Origin: Hibiscus mutabilis
Taxonomy: Eukaryota; Streptophyta; Magnoliopsida; Malvales; Malvaceae
DNA: 64,000 nucleotides
NCBI GenBank assembly: GCA_019671005.1
Contig: CM033714.1
Location: 55,041,741 to 55,105,740 of the forward strand
Reading direction: 5' to 3'
The notes beneath the pieces were generated by a model. It ran no database searches. It was not told the origin of the DNA and saw nothing but the letters and a program-made list of their open reading frames with translations. The position numbers and the translations under genes were made by a program. Shown piece by piece: positions 55,843 to 64,000 of the stretch. Position 1 is the stretch's first letter; each line of letters starts with the position of its first letter.

Positions 55843-56163
55843 TAACTCATTATTATGCCCATCCTTGGTATTACTAGTATTAGCTCGAGTCCCTCATCTC
55901 AGTCCCATTTTCAAAAATAATATGAATGTACGATGTGGAAATGTAACAATAAAATTAATTAGGCTAGCTTGAAGCAAGAATCTAAGAGGCTCACCTTTCA
56001 AAACAAATCATTTCACACTTGTAGTAATAAGGCAATGTGTCCCCAAGCTTTTACCCCAACGTAACACATTTTAACCATAGAAACATACAATCAAACCCCG
56101 TGCATGACATACAATCAATTAACAACATCACAACTAAGACAACTTACCTCCCAACAATCATAA

Positions 56164-56179
56164 CCTGGCTCTAATACCA
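56164..56179 (-). other. Primer binding site, tRNA-iMet type (element D)
   Basis: The - strand reads TGGTATTAGAGCCAGG, one change from the TGGTATCAGAGCCAGG complement of plant initiator tRNA-Met. It lies five bases inside the LTR edge at 56185. Confidence 0.9.
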
Positions 56180-56184
56180 CAAAA

Positions 56185-59100
56185 TATAACCCCCTTGGCC
56201 CAGCCTAGGCGTCATACCGAACTGAGCGACCTACTTTGGGTTTGTTGAACCAAGCCTGAAGCATTTTAATCAAACTAGGGTCTATTTTTTTCTTTTTATC
56301 TTGTAGATGCTTATATAATTCCTAAGTGTATATGCTGGCAGCGGATAAGTTCTCGAATGAATCGAGTGTCGAATTGACATCTAATTGAGCGTAAATGCAA
56401 TTTAGGAACCAAATTGTAAATTTGTAAAATTGATAGGACTTAACTAAATCTGAAGTTACCAAACCTTAATTAATCATGTTGCATGCATGACAGTTAAATT
56501 TCACCTTAAAACAATCATCCAATCTTGTTTAATTAACAATCATAAAAAATAGGGACCAAAATATAATATTTCAAGCTAATTTTCAACTTTGTAGAACCAT
56601 CCTTGCGAAAGGTTTCGAAACCTCACTCAAAGGTTTTGAAACCTTTACTCCAGTATCCAAAATTAGCCTCTTGGTTTTGAAACCTTGAGGCTGGTTTCGA
56701 AACCTTCCTATAGCTTAACAGAAAATACATATAAAATTTGCCTCCTGGTTTCGAAACCTTGAGGCTGGTTTCGAAACCTTGCTGCACACTTGCAGAAAAT
56801 GAACATTCGTAACACTTTAGAACCTCCCTAAACAAATCCAAACTAGCCCCAAACACTCTCTATCTCACAAACAACAAGCTTGGATCATCATATCAACCAG
56901 AGACCACTATGATATAGAAGCATAGACATTATGACAACAAAGGTAATCAACAAGGTAAACCTATAGGCATGATATCTACCAACATGCTTAAACTTCCCCA
57001 AATCCCCCAAATCAAAGCATAAACCATCATACAAGTCTAAAACACCAAATAAACATGTCAAAAACAAGGAGTATCCAAAACAACCCTCCCAAATACAACT
57101 TGATCACATTGCCTTTATTACTACTAAGTATTTAAAAAAACCTACTTAAACTAGTTCGACCCTTGGATTCTTCCTTGCTTGCATGCTGCCCCGTACTCAC
57201 TTTTTGCATTGGTGAGAAAAGAGAAAGTAACCAAAAATGCTTAGTGAGGGATTCTTAAAACACTCACCAATACATTTAAAACAATTTGCTTTTAAACATG
57301 TATTGAATAACGTGCCACAACATTTCATGCTTCTTTTATCTTTCCCAAATATGCATTTTAAACCATATGCTAAACATGTATCATGGATCTCTAGCATAAT
57401 CATTATGCAAACCTCAATTTAAGCCTTCACATGCTTATTCTTCCAATAGCAAAGCTTAAAGAGCACCACATGTATAAATCACACAATACAAACATTATCC
57501 ATTTATCATGATACACTAGTTCATGTATTGGCATTAAAGTGACCCAAAAACCCAAACCTTTCCATTTGCAAAAACGCATCAGATACATGAATTTCCCAAG
57601 TGGCTCCTTCGAACACTTAACAAACATCCTCAAACCAAAATATGGTACTACTACCCCTCAACGGTTATGATGTATAAATCCACAAGCGAGAGAATTCTAC
57701 GCAATTACCTCTCAACCGTTGTGGTTCCCATGGTGGAGCACAACCCCTCGACACACATGAGGTGACTTTTTATAGTGCACTTTAAACCCTATGGCTAGCC
57801 AACTATATCTGATAACTTTTAACCATTGCGACTTGACAATATACTCAATTAAAACATGTTACCCCACTGTTTTACATATGCATCAATCAAAACAATTTCT
57901 ATTACATTGGACCATGTACTTTAGCATTCTCTAAATCCTTTTACAAACCATTTTCCATACTCACAAATGATCAACATATGATCATTTGCAACATCTTTCA
58001 TTGCTAAAACATGCATATAATAGTAGGTAATCAAAACCATAAGCAAGAACATGAGAACGTATTTTACAAAACTGAAAACGAGAGCGAGAACATCCAATAC
58101 TTACTTTTGAGCTTAGACAAGGCTTTCAAGCTTAATATAAACTCCCAAAATCACTTTCAAACCTTTATTAAGCTTTAATTCTCATTTACACTCACTGACG
58201 ACACAAAGCTCCCCTTGCCAATGTGAAATCAAATGTTTGAAGCTTTCAAAACTTCGCCAATTGTTGTAGGATCAATCTCTCCTATTTTATCCACATAATT
58301 ATAGAGGATTAATGCATCGTTATGCATCCATAATCCAAAAACAACAATTCCCAACTCCGCCTCACTAAAAACCATCAAAACGCCTTCTGAAACAACTAAA
58401 AACATCAGCAAACACAACCTTAACAAAGCCCAGCCACAACCTACCGTTTTGAACACCTTAACAACATCAATTAACATCTAAAACCACTTACATAACCCGC
58501 TTATACTTCCAGCAACCGTTTAACACCATAAACACCTCAAAATCTAACTATTCACAACCTAGAAAATTAGCAATTCAATTAGTTTCGGGATTTCTTTAGT
58601 AAATCTCTTCTCATAACATTAAAATATACTTTAGATGTGATCTAAATCAATCAAGAACACCACAAATCAAATCCATAACAAAGATTCATTAATTTCCTTA
58701 TTAAAACTCACTTTAAACCATTTTAATCTTGATTTAATCATCAACCCATATCAAAAATCAGTTGTAAAGGATCAAGAACTTGGGAATTTCAGTAAAGAAC
58801 CTTTGATTAGAGGAGAGAAATGAAAATCACCTCTAATGGTTGACTTCTCCCTTAATTGGCATGAGTTGAGTGAAATCTCCAAGCAAATAAGGTTTGATGC
58901 AAAAATCAAAGAAATCAATTGATGAATCAAAAAGAGTTGATTCCTGGAAATTTTAGAAGAAGAAAAATAGTTTGATTGCTAAGAAAAGTTGAAAGCAAAA
59001 GTAGCTACGTGAAAAAAATGTATTAGCTATGTAAACCAAATTAATTAAATCTATTTTATATTTATTTAATAACTATTTAAAGTAGCCTAAATTAAGGGAG

Positions 59101-59431
59101 AAATTTGATTAAAAACATTGGTAGATTAGCTCCTTAAAGATTCTAAGTTTTTTCCCTTTTACGATTAAGTCGGCAAAAATAGTTTTGAAAACTTTACATT
59201 TTAGTCACTGAACCAAAAATGTTATTAAATCCGAATTTATTTTATCAAATTGAGTTTACCAGCACTCTCAATATATTGATTAAACATTTTAGACCATTTT
59301 CATATTTTATTTTAGCCGAAAACAATTTATTATGAATTAATTCCTGAAACTTGTTCGAATCGTCTAATCTGGTTCACTCGAACCGCCTAATCTATCTAAC
59401 TAACTTATAGACCCAAATTCAGGGCGTTACA
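56185..59431 (-). repeat. 5' LTR of element D, 3.2 kb
   Basis: On the - strand it begins TGTAACGCCCTGAATTTGGG (59431 downwards) and ends in GGGGGTTATA, where TA replaces the usual CA. It is related to 1-623, to the reversed piece 2728-2934 and more distantly to E4's LTRs. It carries three pairs of GGTTTCGAAACC palindromes near its 3' end. Confidence 0.85.
56611..56778. repeat. Three pairs of the palindrome GGTTTCGAAACC in D's LTR
   Basis: Copies start at 56611, 56632, 56673, 56693, 56747 and 56767. Four are perfect GGTTTCGAAACC and two are GGTTTTGAAACC (56632, 56673). Starts within pairs are 21, 20 and 20 bp apart, and pairs begin 62 and 74 bp apart. The second and third pairs share the context cct + ggtttcgaaaccttgaggct. 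Confidence 0.95.
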
Positions 59432-60315
59432 ACTTATGTCTAAGCCGAATTAGAACCTAAGTTAACATCTTAAGCTCCATTGTTCATGTTTGTCTAACTT
59501 AACTCTCTCGATATTAAGCCGCAGATCAATAATTAAAAGGCCTCTCTCGATAGCTCTTACAATAATTACGCATGAAGAATAATGAAAAAGATAGATAAAG
59601 GAAAACGCTATAACATTGAACAAGTAATTAAATCATAGAATCCTAAACCAATAAAATCCAACAAAAAGTATTTAGCTCATGTCTGAGAAAATGGTAGTTC
59701 TCCAATGAAGAAGATAAAGGGTTGTTCTTCCTTGAATAAAAGTTTCTCTTTGTATTTGTACATTAAGTGCAACCCCTTTTAATTAATGCCCTTGATGTTT
59801 TTATATAGAGGTGGCTCTTAGGGTTTTAAAAACGCTAAAGTGCAAGTAATCTTTTAATGAGAATCTTAGTTTTATGTGCCATTAATTTCTCAATAAAAGA
59901 ATATCTTGACATATGCTTTTAATAATGTGTTATGTGATCTAGCAAATAGAATCTTTTCTTTCCACATCATCAATGACTCAATAACGGAGAGGGGATCATG
60001 CATTAAATCACAGTAAAAGATTCTAGATTTTTCTCTAGCGTCACAGCAGATGTAGTAGCATCCAGTCCAGCACGAGAGAATTCTACTACAATATTTCAAC
60101 GCTCCACTGCATTGTTACTTCCTACGCAAGCAACACTAAAAACCATTACCTTTCTCATTAATAGCATTAATATAGATAAAAATTAAGTTCAAACACCATA
60201 ACTCTATAACTATATGCAAACTACTCCTAAATGCAATTATATGAGCTTAAACACATGCAAAAGCCAAGTAAATAGGGTATGTATGTAAAATAGGTTATTT
60301 ACACGCTCGTCATCA
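59432..60315 (-). repeat. Athila-type LTR G, cut by element D
   Basis: Read on the - strand from 60315 it starts TGATGACGAGCGTGTAAATA and soon has TTTAAGCTCATATAATTGCA, close to B's LTR start (TGATAAGTG..., TTAAGCTCATATTAATTGCA). A TATA box (CTCTATATAA, complement of 59811-59820) lies about 500 bp in, as in B. The LTR stops at 59432 where D begins. Its start abuts copia gag sequence at 60316. No gene was seen. Confidence 0.6.
59811..59820 (-). promoter_or_regulatory. Probable TATA box of LTR G
   Basis: CTCTATATAA on the - strand, followed by AAAACATC, lies at the same distance from the LTR start as the TATAAATA of element B (about 500-550 bp). Confidence 0.5.
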
Positions 60316-60980
60316 GCCGAGTGTAGCACAAAAGAAAGTCATTGATGAAGCAACATTAAAAGATATGAAGGCGGAGAATTATCTTTTCCAAGCCATTGAT
60401 AGATCCATCTTAGAAACTATCTTGGACAAAGATACTACTAAAGGCATATGGGACTCGCTGAAGAAGTATCAAGGGACTGCACGTGTACAACGAGCACAAC
60501 AATAAGCTCACAAAAGGAGCACAAGATGCTAAGTATGACTGAGAATGAGTCTATAAATGACTATTTTGCTCATACTCTCAGTATCGTCAACAAGCTACGA
60601 ATTAATGAGGCTAAGGTAGAGGATGTAGATGTCATTGAAAAAATCTTGCGATCCATGAAACCCAAGTTCAATTATGTAGTATGTTCTCTCAAGGAGTCAA
60701 AAAACTTGGAGGTTATGACAATTGATGAGCTACAAAGTAGCCTTTTGGTCCATAAGAAACGAATGAAGTCTCAAATTGTTGAAGAGCACGCACTTAAAGT
60801 CGCTAGTGGAGAGTCTTCAAGAGGAAGAGGATGGGACTGTAGTGGAATGCGTGGACGAGGAGGAAGTGGAGGTATACGTCGCTTTGACAAAGCCACTATA
60901 GAATGTTATCACTGCCATCGACTTGGATATTTTCAATTTGAATGTCACAACAAAGGTTCTGACGCAAAAGAAAATTATGT
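60316..60980 (+). pseudogene. gag: Gag of the copia element, 5'-truncated
   Basis: The UBN2-type gag is read from the junction: KKVIDEATLKDMKAENYLFQ, then AIDRSILETILDKDTTKGIW. A stop and frameshift follow at 60503. The frame from 60448 (in register from about 60525) gives LSMTENESINDYFAHTLS, DVIEKILRSMKPKFNYVV and TIDELQSSLLVHKKRM. A Gly/Arg-rich linker precedes the zinc knuckle CYHCHRLGYFQFEC (near 60903-60945), where the His of CX2CX4HX4C is replaced by Tyr. Such a knuckle binds the RNA genome. Confidence 0.85.
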
Positions 60981-61250
60981 GGAATACGGTGACAAAATAT
61001 TATTAATGGCATTCTTTAATGATAAAGAAACAAGCAGTGAAGAGTGTTGGTTTATAGAATCTAGATGTAGTAACCACATGTGTGGCAAGTGGGAGTTTGT
61101 CTCTGATCTTGATGAAAGCTTTAGAGAGAAGGTGAATTTGGGAGATAATCCAAACATGAATGTGATGGGAAAAGGTACCCCGCGCGTACTAGTAAATTGT
61201 TTTATTCAAATTATTACTGTATGTTTTATGTTTCGGTTTAAAAAATAGCC
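60981..61250 (+). pseudogene. pol: Protease of the copia element, active site lost
   Basis: The same open frame as gag continues with SSEECWFIESRCSNHMCGKW near 61036. Relatives have DSGCSNHM; here Asp is Glu and Gly is Arg, so the catalytic triad is destroyed. The next block (KVNLGDNPNMNVMGKGT near 61131) is typical. The frame ends at 61246-61248 after a shift out of register. Confidence 0.8.
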
Positions 61251-62340
61251 TACTAAGCATTGGTCAGCTTGTTGAGAAAGGGCTTGAAATCCTTATAAAG
61301 CATGGGCAATGCAAGATTTATCATCCATATAAGGTTAATTATAGAGCAGGCTATGTCATCTAATCAAATGTTCAAGTTCTTTTTTGTGATACAATCAAAG
61401 GAAAAGACTTACTTCAACTCTTTCACGGAAGATCCAACGCGACTTTGGCACTGCAGATATGGGCATTTAAGTTTTTATTAGTTTGTACCTTCTTCAACAA
61501 AAGGGAATGGTGAAAGGAGTGTCGTGTTTCGATACTTGATAAAAAATGTGTGAAGATTGTTTGGTGGGGAAACAACAAAGACTTCTATTTCCAAGAAAAA
61601 GTACGTGGAGAGCTTTTCGAAGTCTTGAACTAGTACACGCTGATATATGCAGACCAATAAGTCTAGTTCAAATAGAAATAAAAAAGTATTTGATCATCTT
61701 TATAAATGATTTTAGTCGTAAAATTTGAGTTTATTTTTGGCTAAAAAATCTAAAGCACATGTTATTTTTAAACAATATAAAAATCGAGTAGAAAAGGAGA
61801 GTGATTTTCTATTAAATGTCTTCGTAGTGACCATGGGGGTGAATTCACATCACTTGAACTTAATAATTTTTGCAATGAGAATGGTATTCACAGAACTAAT
61901 AGTTGTATATACACCCCTAACAAAATGGTTAGCGGAGCGGAAGAATAGAACAATCAAGAACATGGTTCGAAGCATGCTGTCAGGGAAGAAAATTCCCAAA
62001 ATGTTCTGGCCATAAGTTGTAAATTGGACGATTCACATTCTTAACAGGAGTCCAACACTTGGAGTAAAAAATAAGTGTCTAGAGGAAACCTGGAGTGGAT
62101 TCAAACCATCAGTTTCCTACTTCAAAGTGTTTGAATGTGTAGCGCATGTTCACATTCCATATTGCAAAAGGTCAAAACTTGATGATAAAAGAAACAAATG
62201 TGTTTTTCTTGGAGTTAGTGAGAAGTCAAAAATATATAGACTTTATGATCCCTTCTCCCAAAAGATCATTGTCAGTAGAGATGTGGTATTTGAAGAAGAC
62301 AAAAGTTGGGATTAGGATAAAAGTCACATAGAAGCTTTTC
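61251..62340 (+). pseudogene. pol: Integrase of the copia element, broken
   Basis: The pre-integrase part is read around 61255-61330 (SIGQLVEKGLEILIKHGQCK). The zinc-binding end follows with CEDCLVGKQQRLLFPR (61549), then LVHADICRPISL holding the first catalytic Asp. After a stop (61726) the frame continues AKKSKAHVIFKQYKNRVEKE. The second Asp region (SDRGGEF in relatives) is lost to a frameshift near 61830. The third motif reads WLAERKNRTIKNMVRSML near 61930 with Glu kept. The tail gives HIPYCKRSKLDDKRNKCVFL and VSRDVVFEEDKSWD* (62315). Confidence 0.85.
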
Positions 62341-63300
62341 TAGTGGACTTGATTTAGGATGAAAATGAAGAAGATTTACACAGACATTGTGATGAAGCTA
62401 ACAATAACACAAATAATGACAACAAAGACAGGGAGACTGATGGCTTAAATGAAGAATATTCATCAAATTCAAGTGAAAATCTAACACCTATATTCAAAAA
62501 AATTAAATCTAACACCTGAACATCTTGATGAATGAACACGACAACCACTAACTTGGCTGCAAGACTATGTAAACAGGGAAGGCTAGTCAAAAGAAGAAGA
62601 ACAACAAATTTTTTCATGTTTGCATAGAATGATCCACTTTCGTTTGAAACAACACAAACAAATACAAAATGGAGAGCAGCAATGGATGCGGAGATTGAAG
62701 CTATAGAGAAGAATGGCACATGGGAATTGACAAATTTGCCTGTTGGAGCAAAGAAGGTTGGAGTAAAGTTTGTGTGTATAAAACAAAAGAAATTTCCGTT
62801 TCTTCATGGAGAACTTAATGAAGAGGTTTACATTGAGCAACAACCTAGGTATGAAAGAAAGGGTGTATAACAAAAGGTTTATCGGTTGAAAAAGGCTTTA
62901 GATGGACTAAAACTGGCACCATGAGCTTGGTATAGTCGAATAGAGTCATATTTTGTCAAAGAAAGTTTCCAGCGGTCTCTTTACGAGCATACTTTATTCA
63001 TGAAAACTAGAAAAAGGTAAAACTTTGAATGCTTGTCTTTATGTTGATGATTAATTTTTACTGGTGGTGATGAGCAAATGTTTCTTAAATTCAAAAACCC
63101 CATGATACATGAGTTTAACATGACAAACCTTGAAAAAAAATGAGATATCTCCTTGGATTAGAAGTAGCTTATAATCAAAATGGAGTCTTTATCTATCAAA
63201 AGAGATATGCTTATAAGGTGTTGAAAAGGTTCGATATGGACAAATGCAATTTGATTAATAATCCAATTGTCCCAGGTTGCAAACTTAAAAGAGATGAAAA
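62341..63300 (+). pseudogene. pol: Reverse transcriptase of the copia element, broken
   Basis: A decayed acidic linker precedes the RT, which starts with MDAEIEAIEKNGTWELTNLP (62682) and VGVKFVCIKQK. A deletion removes most of the fingers and joins to FLHGELNEEVYIEQQP. After a stop at 62868, VYRLKKALDGLKLAP*AWYSRI follows. The catalytic LYVDD is intact at 63037-63051, but the next base is missing, giving a stop straight after. The last part reads MRYLLGLEVAYNQNGVFIYQ and KRYAYKVLKRFDMDKC (63140). Confidence 0.85.
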
Positions 63301-63991
63301 TGGAGCGAGAGTAGACAGCAGACACTATAAGTAATTGATCGACAGTTTGATGTATCTAACTGTTACTTGCCCTGAAGTGATGTATGTTGTAAGTCTTTTG
63401 AGTAGGTATATGGAGCATCCTACCGAGTGTCATTTCCAAGCTTCCAAGAGAGTGATTGAGATACATAAAAAGGAACACTTGGATTTGGTGTACTTTACAT
63501 GGAGTAAATTAAGGGTTGATTGCTTGCACAGATAGTGACTACGCTGGAGATTTGGATGATGAAAGGAGTACTTCAGGCTATATTTTTGTACTGAATTCTA
63601 TAGTTGTTTCCTGGCGATCAAAGAAACAACCAATCGTCACTTTATCTACCATAGAATCTTAATTCGTTGTTGCAGCCTCGTTTGCGTGTCAAGCCATTTG
63701 GTTAAGGAGAATTTAGCAAAATTTGAGTCATGTTCAAAGCGGTGGCACAACCATTCTTTGTGATAACAGTTAAACTATTGATCTTTGAAAGAATCATGTG
63801 TTACACGGTCGAAGCAAACATATAGATGTCAGATTTCAATTTCTTCGTGAACTTACAAAGGATGGAGTTGTGAAATTGATTCATTGTCATGCTCAAAAAT
63901 TGCAGATATAATGACCAAGCCATTAAAGCTTGACTTGTTCGTAAAGTTTAAAAGTCTTATGAGAGTGTGTGCTGATCCAAATATAAACTGA
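63301..63991 (+). pseudogene. pol: RNase H of the copia element, broken
   Basis: It reads LIDSLMYLTVTCPEVMYVVS, then LLSRYMEHPTECHFQASKRV. A frame change comes near 63475. Then come TDSDYAGDLDDERSTSGYIF (63528), SWRSKKQPIVTLSTIES*FV and AAASFACQAIWLRRI*, a further frame change, and RSKHIDVRFQFLRELTKDGV. It closes with MTKPLKLDLFVKFKSL. Catalytic Asp of TDSDYAGD is kept, but the Glu of the TLSTTEAE motif is followed by a stop. Confidence 0.85.
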
Positions 63992-64000
63992 ATTGCATGA

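Larger units (their letters stand above)
53571..59431 (-). mobile_element. 5' part of chromovirus D, cut by E3
   Basis: 5' LTR (56185-59431), tRNA-iMet primer site, gag, protease and the first half of RT are present on the - strand. E3 begins at 53570, within the RT thumb, so the rest of D should lie beyond E3 on the left. It is not recognised in 1-2934 except possibly as LTR pieces. Sequence is of the Tekay/Del type. All genes are broken. Confidence 0.85.
60316..63991 (+). mobile_element. Decayed Ty1/copia element, 5' end cut off
   Basis: Gag, protease, integrase, RT and RNase H follow in copia order (integrase before RT). The 5' LTR and gag start are missing, because LTR G abuts mid-gag. 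The end of pol (MTKPLKLDLF, then KSLMRVCADPN, stop at 63989) is just inside the window, and the 3' LTR would lie beyond 64000. It has many stops and frameshifts. Confidence 0.9.

Overview
The window is eukaryotic, plant nuclear DNA made almost wholly of LTR retrotransposons. The clade set points to a eudicot: Athila-type elements with a tRNA-Asp primer site, Tekay/Del-like chromoviruses with a tRNA-iMet primer site, a Tat/Ogre-like gag element, and a Ty1/copia element. The species cannot be fixed from sequence alone. I found no host protein gene, rRNA, tRNA gene or CRISPR array, and every retroelement gene carries stops, frameshifts or deletions. Elements are named here for reference: A and B (Athila, + strand), E3 (Tat-like with gag only, - strand), E4 (gene-less large-LTR element, - strand), C (chromovirus, + strand), D (chromovirus, - strand), F (LTR of a further gypsy element, - strand), G (Athila-type LTR, - strand), and a copia element (+ strand).

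Layout. 1-2934: pieces of gypsy LTRs (a D-like LTR cut by LTR F, the tail of F's interior, and a + strand LTR end). 2938-22144: Athila element A (5' LTR, tRNA-Asp primer site, gag, protease, RT, RNase H, integrase, an env-like second ORF, 3' LTR), interrupted at 13294-20890 by the deletion derivative B, which has an ACAAG target duplication on both sides. About 22145-53570: Tat-like element E3 on the - strand, with gag only and no pol. Its gag is split at 28254-50223 by E4, and one LTR end of E4 is in turn split at 39837-50215 by chromovirus C (target duplication GTGTT). 53571-59431: 5' part of chromovirus D (LTR, primer site, gag, protease, half of RT), cut by E3. 59432-60315: Athila-type LTR G, cut by D. 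60316-63991: decayed copia element whose 5' part is cut off by G.

The junctions give an order of insertion: copia, then G, D, E3, E4 and C. That is up to six layers in one stack, with A and B forming a second stack on the left. Several members (B, E3, E4) lack the genes to move themselves and must have used enzymes from relatives.

The most interesting unexplained signal is a regulatory-looking architecture in the LTRs. The chromovirus LTRs of D and C each carry several 10-12 bp palindromes arranged in pairs about 19-21 bp apart, about 410-700 bp from the LTR 3' end. The palindrome differs between families (GGTTTCGAAACC in D, GTATCGATAC and variants in C). Athila B shows its own scattered palindrome (TTGCCNNGGCAA) in LTR, coding and leader sequence, and an in-frame expansion of it inside pol. 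Which protein, if any, reads these sites is unknown.
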